Below are positions 19,690 to 27,198 of a DNA stretch of 64,000 bases, piece after piece. The notes beneath the pieces are model-generated. The model saw only the letters and a list, made by a program, of their open reading frames with translations, was not told where the DNA came from and ran no database searches. The position numbers and the translations under genes were made by a program. The stretch spans positions 105,264 through 169,263 of the forward strand of contig NZ_VFTG01000011.1 in NCBI RefSeq assembly GCF_006439355.1, written 5' to 3'. Numbering within the stretch: position 1 is the stretch's first letter; the number at the start of each line of letters is the position of its first letter. Source of the DNA: Mesorhizobium sp. B4-1-3 (GTDB taxonomy: Bacteria > Pseudomonadota > Alphaproteobacteria > Rhizobiales > Rhizobiaceae).

Positions 19690-19812
19690 TCGCCCCGCGA
19701 GAGCGGGGAGAGGTGGATCGGCGAAGCCGAGACCGAGAGGGGGAGTGGCATACGCCGGCGCTGCCCCCTCTCCGGCCGCTGCGCGGCCACCTCTCCCCAC
19801 ATTCGTGGGACG
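19690..19812. repeat. dispersed palindromic repeat downstream of ligD
   Basis: This intergenic block has complementary arms: a GAGCGGGGAGAGGTGG arm near 19700 and a GCGGCCACCTCTCCCC arm near 19783-19798, with a purine-rich centre. It can fold into a long hairpin and belongs to the class of palindromic intergenic elements seen in rhizobia. It may end or stabilise the ligD transcript. Confidence 0.55.
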
Positions 19813-19970
19813 AGGAAAAGCGCCAGGCATCGACGCTTCCTACAATTTGAATTATCCTCCGCGCTAACCTCCGCCCCGAAAAACATTTCGTCAGGAATTC
19901 GGTTGTACCATCACGGGTCGGTGTAGGATTTCCACGGCGCCAACCGTCCTTGAGCGGGAAGCGCTGCGAA

Positions 19971-20016
19971 GAGCATGGTCCCAAAGTGGGAACCGGTTTT
20001 TGGACAAACCATGCTC
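19971..20016. repeat. AAAGTGGGAACCGGTTTT palindromic repeat, copy 1
   Basis: The ends GAGCATGGT (19971-19979) and ACCATGCTC (20008-20016) are exact inverted repeats around a core AAAGTGGGAACCGGTTTTTGG. The same arrangement recurs twice at 47968-48090. It lies about 40 bp before the ku start, so it could form part of the ku leader. Confidence 0.65.
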
Positions 20017-20054
20017 CAACATAGTGTCAGTGCATGGCCGCGTAGGAGTTCATC

Positions 20055-20963
20055 ATGGCGCCCAGGGCAAGTTGGAAAGGTTACCTCAAGCTCAGCCTCG
20101 TCAGCTGTCCGGTCCGGCTTTACCCGGCCACCAGCGCGAGCGAGCGCATCTCGTTCAACCAGTTGCACAAGAAGACCCACAACCGCATCAACATGAAGCC
20201 GGTCGACCCCGAGCTTGGCCTTGTCGAGCGTTCGGACCTCGTGCGCGGTTACGAATACGAGGACAAGCAGTACATCATCATCGATGACGCCGACCTCGAT
20301 GCGGTCAGGATCGAATCCAACCATACGATGAACATCGAGGCCTTCGTCGACGAGGCAGAAGTCGACGTGATCTACCAGGACGCGCCCTATTATCTCGCCC
20401 CCGACGGCGCCATGGCGGAGGAGACCTTCGTCGTGCTGCGCGAGGCAATGCGCAAGTCCGGCAAGCTGGCGATCGCCCGCCTGGTGCTCTCCAGCCGCGA
20501 GCGCGTGGTGACGATCGGCGCGCGCGAGAACGGCATGTTCGTCTGCACCTTGAGGAATCCCAACGAAGTGCGCGGCACCGCTGAATATTTCGGCAACATC
20601 CCGGCCGGCAAGCCGGATCCGGAAATGCTCGAACTGGCCCAGGCGTTGATCAAGCAGAAGGAAACGCATTTCGATCCGAAGAATTACGAGGATCGCTACG
20701 AGGTGGCGTTGATGGCGATGATCCGCGAGAAGCTGAAGGGCCATAAGCCGATCATCGCGGCCGCGCCCGAGCGCGGCAATGTCATCAACCTGATGGATGC
20801 GCTGAAGGCGAGCCTACAGCAGCAGGCTAAGCCCCCTGCCAAGTCGAAGAGTAAGGCCGAGGAAGCGCCGGCGAAGCCGGCCAGGAAGGCGGCTGCCGGC
20901 GGCGCGCCTGAGAACCCGCTGAAGGCGAACCTGTTAAAGGCCGTCGGCAAGAGCAAGAAGTGA
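20055..20963 (+). CDS. ku: Ku-family DNA end-binding protein
   Basis: This 302-residue homodimeric Ku binds double-strand ends and recruits LigD. The Ku core spans about residues 8-250 (start SWKGYLKLSLVSCPVRLY, then the dimer/bridge segment with YLAPDG). The C-terminal tail after residue 260 is rich in Lys, Ala and Pro, as in other bacterial Ku proteins where it binds DNA and LigD. The ATG has GGAG 6 nt upstream. Its stop overlaps the GTG of the next gene by 4 bp, so that gene is translated with it. Confidence 0.96.
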   Translation: MAPRASWKGYLKLSLVSCPVRLYPATSASERISFNQLHKKTHNRINMKPVDPELGLVERSDLVRGYEYEDKQYIIIDDADLDAVRIESNHTMNIEAFVDEAEVDVIYQDAPYYLAPDGAMAEETFVVLREAMRKSGKLAIARLVLSSRERVVTIGARENGMFVCTLRNPNEVRGTAEYFGNIPAGKPDPEMLELAQALIKQKETHFDPKNYEDRYEVALMAMIREKLKGHKPIIAAAPERGNVINLMDALKASLQQQAKPPAKSKSKAEEAPAKPARKAAAGGAPENPLKANLLKAVGKSKK

Positions 20964-22087
20964 CGGGAAATGCAGGGCCAGTGATCGTTCCCGGCGCCGT
21001 CTTCGGCATCATCGGCGCGCTGGCCGCGTTTCCGCTTCGCCTCGCTGTCCGCGAGGTCGAGCGCCGCCATGCGGAACTGAGGCGCGGCGTCACCCGCCGC
21101 ACCACGCACGTCGTGTTCGGCCGCGCGCTTCTCGCCAAGGCGGCGAAATCCGGCGATGGCGAGATTGAGCGCCGCGTGAAGGCGGAGCGCGAAGCAGGTC
21201 GCCAACTCATCAGCGAGAACGGGTTCCTGCGCCTGCTTGGACTGATGAAGGCGCCCGAGACCTCGTCGCTCTCCAGGCAGTCGCTCGTCGACCAGTCGCG
21301 GCTTGCCGACGACGATCTCGACCTGCTGTCGCTGTTCGACGCCTTCGAGCATGGCGGCGAACCCTATTCCTTCCGCGACCTGATCCTGGCCAAGAAATAT
21401 GCCGGGCTGATCGCCAGCGGTGCCACCTGGGACGCGATCGCGCGCTCCGTCCACCGCTCCGGCCCGGTCGCCTCGCTCACCGCCAAATCGCTCAACCTCG
21501 GCTCACAGCATGGCCGTCCGGATGCGATCTATCTCGACGAAGGCAGGAGTGAGCTCGACGGCCAGCTTCTGTTCGACCTCGGCTCGCCGGAAGACGACAC
21601 GCTGGAGGAACTGTTCGCCGAGGCCGAGATCGCGGAAGCGGAGGGGCGCCACGACGATGCGGCGGCGCTCTACCAGCGTTGTCTGGCTATCGATCCCAAG
21701 GATGCGGTTGCCGCCTTCAACCGCGCCAACTGCCTGCGCGGCGCCGGGCGCATAGCGGAGGCCGCGCACGACTATGCCCGCGCGATAAAGCTCGACCCGG
21801 GTTTTGTGGAAGCCTGGTTCAACCTCGCCGGCCTGATGAGCGATGAGGGCAAGGTCGCTTCGGCAAGGCGGCATCTGCAGAAAGCGATCGTGCTCGACAG
21901 GACTTACGCCGATCCAGTGTTCAACCTCGCGCGGCTGGAGTTCGATGCCGGCAATCTGATGGAAGCGCGGCGGCTGTGGGTGCGGTATCTGGAGCTCGAC
22001 GCGGAATCCGAATGGGCGCGGACGGCACAAAAGGGGATACAGTTCGTAGATCTGCATATAGCGGGTGAGCGAGATGTTCGCGCTTGA
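20960..22087 (+). CDS. BRCT-like/TPR protein coupled to ku
   Basis: This 375-residue protein appears modular. Residues about 8-95 resemble a BRCT domain (GIIGALAAF, then RRTTHVVFGRAL and a C-terminal ISENGFLRLLG). Residues about 133-180 (YSFRDLILAKKYAGLI, GATWDAIARSVH) resemble a MerR-like helical DNA-binding unit. Residues about 215-360 hold at least three TPR repeats (DDAAALYQRCLAIDP, AAHDYARAIKLDP, ARRHLQKAIVLD). The GTG start overlaps the ku stop (GTGA), which implies co-translation. A role in end joining, as a scaffold or regulator, is an inference from that coupling and from the BRCT-like part. Confidence 0.8.
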   Translation: MTGNAGPVIVPGAVFGIIGALAAFPLRLAVREVERRHAELRRGVTRRTTHVVFGRALLAKAAKSGDGEIERRVKAEREAGRQLISENGFLRLLGLMKAPETSSLSRQSLVDQSRLADDDLDLLSLFDAFEHGGEPYSFRDLILAKKYAGLIASGATWDAIARSVHRSGPVASLTAKSLNLGSQHGRPDAIYLDEGRSELDGQLLFDLGSPEDDTLEELFAEAEIAEAEGRHDDAAALYQRCLAIDPKDAVAAFNRANCLRGAGRIAEAAHDYARAIKLDPGFVEAWFNLAGLMSDEGKVASARRHLQKAIVLDRTYADPVFNLARLEFDAGNLMEARRLWVRYLELDAESEWARTAQKGIQFVDLHIAGERDVRA

Positions 22088-22120
22088 AGAGGAACGCGGG
22101 CCCTTCGGAAAATTTACCCC

Positions 22121-22756
22121 ATGACCTACTTCCTCTTCGACGGCCCCGAAGACGCCCCCGTCACCATCGTGCTCGCGCACGGTGCCGGCGCGCCGATGGA
22201 TTCCGCGTCGATGACCGCCACCGCCAAGGCGCTCGCCACCGCCGGTTTTCAGGTCGCGCGTTTCGAGTTCCACTACATGGCCGCGCGCCGCTACGGTCAC
22301 CGCAAGCCTCCGCCGCGGGCCGAGACCGTGAACCCGGAATACATCAAGGCGATCGCCGATCTGCGCGCCAAGGGCGTGACCGGCAAGCTCATCATCGGCG
22401 GCAAGTCGATGGGCGGGCGCGTCGCCTCCATGGTCGCCGACGAGATGTTCGCCAAGGGCGAGATCGCTGGTCTGGTTTGCCTTGGGTATCCGTTCCATCC
22501 GCCGGGCAGGCCGGAGCAACTACGGACAAAGCATCTCCTTGATCTGAAGACGCCGACGCTGATCTTTCAAGGCACGCGCGACGAGTTCGGTACCAAGGAG
22601 GAAGTCGCGACCTACGGCCTTTCCTCGGCAATAGAGGTGATCTGGCTGGAGGACGGCGATCACGATTTGAAGCCGCGCAAGGCGATCTCGGGATTTTCGA
22701 CGGGGGATCATCTGAAGATCGTGGCGGAGACGACAAAGGCGCGGATGGCGAACTGA
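22121..22756 (+). CDS. alpha/beta hydrolase of the KANL3/Tex30 type
   Basis: This 211-residue serine hydrolase has the complete triad: nucleophile S96 in GGKSMGGR, D154 in GTRDEFG and H181 in GDHDLKP. The oxyanion region is AHGAGAPMDS near residues 19-28. The size and the GKSMGGR elbow match the small KANL3/Tex30-like (dienelactone-hydrolase-related) family. The substrate is unknown. It follows the BRCT/TPR gene by 33 bp and may be read through from the ku operon. Confidence 0.85.
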   Translation: MTYFLFDGPEDAPVTIVLAHGAGAPMDSASMTATAKALATAGFQVARFEFHYMAARRYGHRKPPPRAETVNPEYIKAIADLRAKGVTGKLIIGGKSMGGRVASMVADEMFAKGEIAGLVCLGYPFHPPGRPEQLRTKHLLDLKTPTLIFQGTRDEFGTKEEVATYGLSSAIEVIWLEDGDHDLKPRKAISGFSTGDHLKIVAETTKARMAN

Positions 22757-22799
22757 TTGGGCCGCCGCCAAGTCTGCCGAGATTCAGGTCAGGCCGAGA

Positions 22800-22895
22800 C
22801 GAAAATGGTGGTTTCCGAGAACCGGAGCGGAGCGTACTGAAGTACGTGAGCACCGGAAGCTCAGGAAGCCGGCATTTGCAGGCCGGCTTCACCTG
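22800..22895. repeat. palindromic intergenic repeat between hydrolase and exonuclease genes
   Basis: The block holds GAGAACCGGAGCGGAGCGTAC followed after 4 nt by its partial complement GTACGTGAGCACCGG, and then a second hairpin with arms GAAGCCGGC and GGCCGGCTTC. The regular arrangement of two dyads and the extragenic position mark it as a REP-like element. It could act as mRNA end protection or a weak terminator. Confidence 0.55.
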
Positions 22896-22912
22896 AATAT
22901 CGACAGACTTGA

Positions 22913-23686
22913 ATGAAACTCGCCACCTTCAACATCAACAACATCAACAGCCGGCTGGAAAACCTTCTGGCCTGGCTCGCCAAGGCAAAACCTGACGTCG
23001 TCTGCCTGCAGGAGCTGAAATCTCGCGACGCCCAGTTCCCACTGACGAGGCTCGCGAATGCCGGCTATGGCGCGGTGTGGAAGGGCGAGCCGACCTGGAA
23101 CGGCGTTGCGATCCTCGCGCGCGGCGCCGAGCCGGTGCTGACGCGCGAGACGCTGCCCGGCAACGAGGCCGACCGCCAGGCCCGCTACATCGAGGCGGCG
23201 GTCGACGGTGTCGTCATCGCCTGCCTCTACGCGCCGAACGGCAATCCGCAGCCCGGCCCGAAATTCGACTATAAGCTCGCCTGGCACCAGCGCTTTGCCG
23301 CGCATGCGGCCGAGCTGCTCGACACCGGCCTGCCGGTGGTGCTCGCCGGGGATTTCAACATCGTGCCCGAGCCACGCGACATTTACCAGACACGCTCCTA
23401 TGACGACAACGCGCTGGTGCAGCCCGAAAGCCGCGCCGCCTTCGCAGCGCTGATCGACCAGGGCTGGACGGACGCGCTACGCAAGGTCTTTCCCAAGGAC
23501 GAGCGGCTCTACACCTTCTGGGACTATCGCCGGAACCGCTGGCCGCGCGATGCGGGATTGCGGCTCGACCACATATTGCTGTCGAAGAAGCTGGCGCGAA
23601 AGCTGAAGGGCGCGGGCATCGACCGCGAGGTGCGGGGAGGCGACAATCCCAGCGATCATGCCCCGGTCTGGGTGGAGTTGGGGTGA
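22913..23686 (+). CDS. xth: exodeoxyribonuclease III
   Basis: This 257-residue AP endonuclease/3'-5' exonuclease removes abasic sites and blocked 3' ends in base excision repair. The exonuclease/endonuclease/phosphatase motifs are all present: FNINNINSR start, metal ligand E34 in CLQELKSRD, YAPNGNP, the GDFNIVPE segment and the C-terminal catalytic SDHAPVW. Length is normal. It is followed by a hairpin (23692-23721) that separates it from the convergent small ORF. Confidence 0.94.
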   Translation: MKLATFNINNINSRLENLLAWLAKAKPDVVCLQELKSRDAQFPLTRLANAGYGAVWKGEPTWNGVAILARGAEPVLTRETLPGNEADRQARYIEAAVDGVVIACLYAPNGNPQPGPKFDYKLAWHQRFAAHAAELLDTGLPVVLAGDFNIVPEPRDIYQTRSYDDNALVQPESRAAFAALIDQGWTDALRKVFPKDERLYTFWDYRRNRWPRDAGLRLDHILLSKKLARKLKGAGIDREVRGGDNPSDHAPVWVELG

Positions 23687-23691
23687 GAAAA

Positions 23692-23721
23692 CAATAATCC
23701 CCGCCGTGGCGCGGATTATTG
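23692..23721. terminator. bidirectional hairpin between xth and the RiPP-like ORF
   Basis: CAATAATCC (23692-23700) and GGATTATTG (23713-23721) are exact inverted repeats with a 12-nt GC-rich loop that can itself pair further. It lies 5 bp after the xth stop and 26 bp after the stop of the convergent small ORF. No long U-tract follows on either side, so termination efficiency is uncertain. Confidence 0.55.
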
Positions 23722-23746
23722 AGAATCAGGTTCTGGGTGTGCCCGG

Positions 23747-23836
23747 TCAGGGCGGCGGAACCGACGGCAAGCCGGCCACAACCGCCGAAAGCTTGCCTTT
23801 GCGAACGAAAACCGGCTTCTCGTAACTCTTCTTCAT
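23747..23836 (-). CDS. 29-residue RiPP precursor-like peptide
   Basis: A very short gene on the minus strand with a near-perfect ribosome site: AGGAGG lies 7 nt before the ATG at 23836. The product begins MKKSYEKPVFVRKGKLS and ends in a proline-rich tail (PSVPPP). Tyr5, Pro8, a hydrophobic residue at 10 and Gly14 match the Y-x2-P-x-L-x3-G leader pattern recognised by RRE domains in lasso-peptide systems, and the sequence resembles short Rhizobiales proteins labelled putative RiPP precursor. No lasso cyclase, protease or RRE gene is in this window, so maturation would need enzymes elsewhere or may not occur. The function is unknown. Confidence 0.65.
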   Translation of the reverse strand: MKKSYEKPVFVRKGKLSAVVAGLPSVPPP

Positions 23837-23937
23837 GGGTTGCCCTCCTATAATCTGACAGATGATCTCATACAGCCGCTTCTGTCAAGCAAGCGGTCGG
23901 CCCGACCGTTCTAGAGCTGGGGGATATTGTTTCACCG

Positions 23938-25140
23938 ATGGAACAGCGGCCCGATCGTATCCCGATAGACGCCCGCAGTGGCCGCTGGCGGTGGCGATGC
24001 TGATCGTCGGCATTGCCTAGGAAGTCGCCACCGCGCCGGCGAAGCCGGCAACTCAGCGGCCCGAGCTGGAGCCCGAGCCGGCAAAACCAGTACGCCGGAC
24101 GCGAACATCGAGCCAGCCTCATCCGCGCAGGAAGAGGCGGCGAAGCCCGCGCCGCCAGAGCTGGTTGCAGCTCCCGCCCAGCCGATGCCGCCGGCCGCCG
24201 CGATGGCGCCGCCTCCGCCGGCGCCTCCGGCCCAGCCGACCGTGCCCGAAGGCCACCGCGACGCCGTCGTCTGGCTGGCGGTGTCGGCCGACGGCCACGA
24301 GATCATGAGCACAGCACCGACCGCATGATCAAGCTCTGGGACATCGACGGCAAGCGGCTGATCCGCGATCTCGGCATCCACAAGGACATGGCGCGCAGTG
24401 CGCTTTTCATGCCCGACGGCAAGACCGCGCTGACCGCCGGCGACGACGGCGAGATCGTGCTGCGGCAGCTAGCCGACGGGACGGCGCTGCACGTCTTCTC
24501 CTCAGGGACGAACGGCGGGGTCAGGCAATTGAAGGTCAGCCGGGACGGCAAGCTCGCCGTCAGTGGCCACGACACCGGTTCTGTCGTCGTCTGGGACCTG
24601 GAGAAGGGGACGGTGTCGCATGTGCTGCCGGCCATGACTGGTCGGTGAGCTCCGTCGCCATCTCGCCCGACGGCAGCAGGGCGCTCGCGGGCAGCATCGA
24701 CGGCGAGCTGAAGCTCTGGGATATCGTTTCGGGCAAGCAACTGCGCAGCTGGCACGGCCACGACCGCGGCGCCTATGGCGCGGTCTTCCTGACCGACGGT
24801 CACCACGCGGTGACCGGCAGCGGCGACTACACGATAAAACTCTGGGATCTCGACAGCTTCAAGGAAGTGCGACGTTTCGAGGGTCATTCCGGCACGGTGT
24901 ACGCGCTGGCCCTGTCGGCCGACGGCAAGCGGCTGGGCTCGGTATCGCTCGACGGCACAGCGCGGATTTGGAACATGGAGACCGGCGCCGAGATCGCCGA
25001 GTTCGACCCCGGTACCGGGCCAATGTATTCGGTGGCATTTGCAGCCGACGGCACGCTATTGACCGGCGGCATCGACCGCACCATCCGCGACTGGCCGGCG
25101 GCGGGCGGAGACGGCACGGTGCTGTTCGCGGGGGGCACCG
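23938..25140 (+). pseudogene. decayed WD40-repeat protein gene
   Basis: WD40-like blades (for example IKLWDIDGKR, VVWDLEKGT, LKLWDIVSGK, IKLWDLDSF, RIWNMETGA) run through the region but switch reading frame. An apparent membrane anchor (PQWPLAVAMLIVGIA, from 23973) meets a TAG at 24018-24020 in its frame. The Pro/Ala-rich linker then continues in a second frame, the first blade breaks near 24308, and a further shift near 24640 moves to the third frame. No single frame covers the protein. The natural reading is a pseudogene of a membrane-anchored WD40 protein, probably once linked to the adjacent cytochrome/dehydrogenase genes. Assembly errors are a less likely explanation because several lesions are needed. 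Confidence 0.75.
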
Positions 25141-25149
25141 GAATAGCTG

Positions 25150-25235
25150 AGGCGATTGGCGAAGGCCCGCGTGACAGCCAATCTCCTCAGGGGGAAAGAT
25201 CGGCGGCTTTCGCGCCTCGCCAATTGACGACGCGT
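25150..25235. repeat. dispersed intergenic repeat
   Basis: This stretch begins GGCGATTGGCGAAGGCC and contains GACAGCCAATCTCCTC and GATCGGCGGCTTTCGC. The same words occur near 29455, 40928 and 55685. It separates the decayed WD40 gene from the cytochrome gene. Confidence 0.5.
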
Positions 25236-25318
25236 AGCTCCTGCCTAGTTCATCCGATGGCGCATTGCCGGCCGGATGTCCCGGACTGCTGCCGTGCCCT
25301 GCGCAAGGAGCCCCTTCC

Positions 25319-26692
25319 TTGAAACGCTTCTGGATCGGCGTTCTCATCCTCATTGTCGTCTGCCTGGCGGGCTTTGCCGCCTATGCCTGGAAGCCGGCGA
25401 TCGACCCGATCGAACCGCCGCAGCGCGCCTCCTTCGACCAGGCGCTGATCGAGAAAGGGGCGGTGCTCGCTTCGGTCGGCAACTGCACGGCCTGCCATAC
25501 CAAACCCGGCGGAAAGTCCTTCGCCGGCGGGCTGGCGGTGCCGACGCCATTCGGCACCATCTATTCAACCAACATCACGCCGGACCCCAAGACCGGTATC
25601 GGCAGATGGTCGGAGGCCGCCTTCAGCCGGGCGATGCGGGAAGGCGTAGAGCGCGACGGCGATCACCTTTATCCGGCCTTCCCGTTTGACCATTTCACGC
25701 TGGTGTCCGACGAGGACAACAAGGCGCTCTACGCCTATCTGATGACACGCCGGCCGGTTGAGAACCGGCGACCGGCCAACGACTTGCCGTTTCCACTCAA
25801 CCTGCGTTTCGTGCTGGCGGGCTGGAAGCTGCTCTTCTTCCACAAGGGCGCCTATCGCGAGGATGCCGCGCAGAGCGCCGAATGGAACCGCGGCGCCTAT
25901 CTCGTCGAAGGGCTTGGCCATTGCGGCGCCTGCCACACGCCGCGCAACGCGCTCGGCGCCGAGCGGAAAGGCGCGCATCTGGCAGGCGGCGAAGCGGAAG
26001 GCTGGGACGCCTTCGCGCTCAACGCATCGTCCGCCGCGCCGATCCCATGGACGCATGACAGCCTCTTTGCCTATCTGCGCCAGGGCTGGCATGCCGATCA
26101 CGGCGTGGCCAACGGGCCGATGGCGGAGGTCACCGGCAATCTCGGCCGTCTGTCGGATTCCGACATCAGCGCAATCGCCACCTACCTGGTCTCGCGGATG
26201 GGCGAGCCGACGCCCGAGCGCGCGGCGGCGGCCGAGGACATCCGCAAGAAGCTTTCGCTCGACCAGGGCGGCACGCCGATACCGGCCAGCGCCACCGCCG
26301 GCAGCCCGACAAGCCGCGGCGGCGCGATCTACCAGGCGGCCTGCGCCACCTGCCATGACGGCAGCCGCCCGCAGCCTTTCGGCGGCATCGATTTCCATCT
26401 CTCCAGCACGATCGCCGCGCGCGATCCGCAAAATGCAATCAACGTCGTGCTCTTTGGCCTGCCGGCGGCGAGCGGCCGGGAGAGCCCGATCATGCCGGGC
26501 TTCGCCGCGATGCTGACCGACGATCAGGTGGCGGACCTGCTCGGCTATCTGCGCGAGGCCTATGCCCGGAAGCCGGCATGGGCGGACGCGAAGGCGAAGA
26601 CCGCCGACACCAGGAGCGGCAAATACCGGGTCAGCGTCCGGCCTTCGGACGGCATCGAGCGCAGCCCGGACAATGTGGGAGCCAAGGACTGA
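25319..26692 (+). CDS. membrane-anchored triheme cytochrome c subunit
   Basis: This 457-residue protein has one N-terminal membrane segment (about residues 5-23) and three c-type heme sites: CTACH at 56-60, CGACH at 202-206 and CATCH at 342-346. That is the layout of the cytochrome subunit that passes electrons from periplasmic dehydrogenases (alcohol dehydrogenase, or molybdenum aldehyde/isoquinoline oxidoreductases) to the respiratory chain. AAGGAG lies 8 nt before TTG 25319, which I take as the start, in preference to the longer frame from 25265. The stop overlaps the next start by one base, so it is an operon with the two molybdenum-enzyme subunits. Confidence 0.9.
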   Translation: MKRFWIGVLILIVVCLAGFAAYAWKPAIDPIEPPQRASFDQALIEKGAVLASVGNCTACHTKPGGKSFAGGLAVPTPFGTIYSTNITPDPKTGIGRWSEAAFSRAMREGVERDGDHLYPAFPFDHFTLVSDEDNKALYAYLMTRRPVENRRPANDLPFPLNLRFVLAGWKLLFFHKGAYREDAAQSAEWNRGAYLVEGLGHCGACHTPRNALGAERKGAHLAGGEAEGWDAFALNASSAAPIPWTHDSLFAYLRQGWHADHGVANGPMAEVTGNLGRLSDSDISAIATYLVSRMGEPTPERAAAAEDIRKKLSLDQGGTPIPASATAGSPTSRGGAIYQAACATCHDGSRPQPFGGIDFHLSSTIAARDPQNAINVVLFGLPAASGRESPIMPGFAAMLTDDQVADLLGYLREAYARKPAWADAKAKTADTRSGKYRVSVRPSDGIERSPDNVGAKD

Positions 26693-27198
26693 TGGTTAAG
26701 CTCAACGTCAATGGCACGTCACATGACCTCGACGTCGATCCGGCGACGCCGCTGCTCTACGTGCTGCGCAACGATCTGAAGCTCAACGGCGCCAAGTTCG
26801 GCTGCGGCCTCGGCCAGTGCGGCGCCTGCACGGTGATGGTCGACGGTAAGCCAGTCTTTTCCTGCCTAACACCGACCATGCTGGTCGAAGGGCGCGAGAT
26901 CAAGACGGTCGAGGGGCTTGGCACCATCGACGATCCCGGCCCGATGCAAAAAGCTTTCATCGAACAACAGGCGGCGCAATGCGGCTATTGCATTGCCGGC
27001 ATGATGATGCGGGCACAGGCGCTGCTCGAGGCAAAACCCGACGCCGCCGACGCCGACATCAGGCAGGCGCTGGAGCCCAATCTCTGCCGCTGCGGCACGC
27101 ATATGCGCATCCTTCGGGCCGTGGCCCGCGCCCGCGACCTGATGCAGGGCAAGTCCGCCGGCATCACGGCGCCGGCCGCCGCCACCGGGAGGGGATGA
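26692..27198 (+). CDS. 2Fe-2S subunit of molybdenum hydroxylase
   Basis: This 168-residue protein carries two [2Fe-2S] clusters. The plant-ferredoxin-type site uses C38, C43, C46 and C58 (CGLGQCGAC, then FSC), and the helical second site uses C97, C100, C132 and C134 (CGYC, CRCG). It matches the small subunit of xanthine-dehydrogenase-family enzymes such as isoquinoline 1-oxidoreductase (IorA) and aldehyde oxidoreductases. It shuttles electrons from the molybdopterin site to the cytochrome subunit. The ATG shares its A with the previous TGA. Confidence 0.93.
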   Translation: MVKLNVNGTSHDLDVDPATPLLYVLRNDLKLNGAKFGCGLGQCGACTVMVDGKPVFSCLTPTMLVEGREIKTVEGLGTIDDPGPMQKAFIEQQAAQCGYCIAGMMMRAQALLEAKPDAADADIRQALEPNLCRCGTHMRILRAVARARDLMQGKSAGITAPAAATGRG

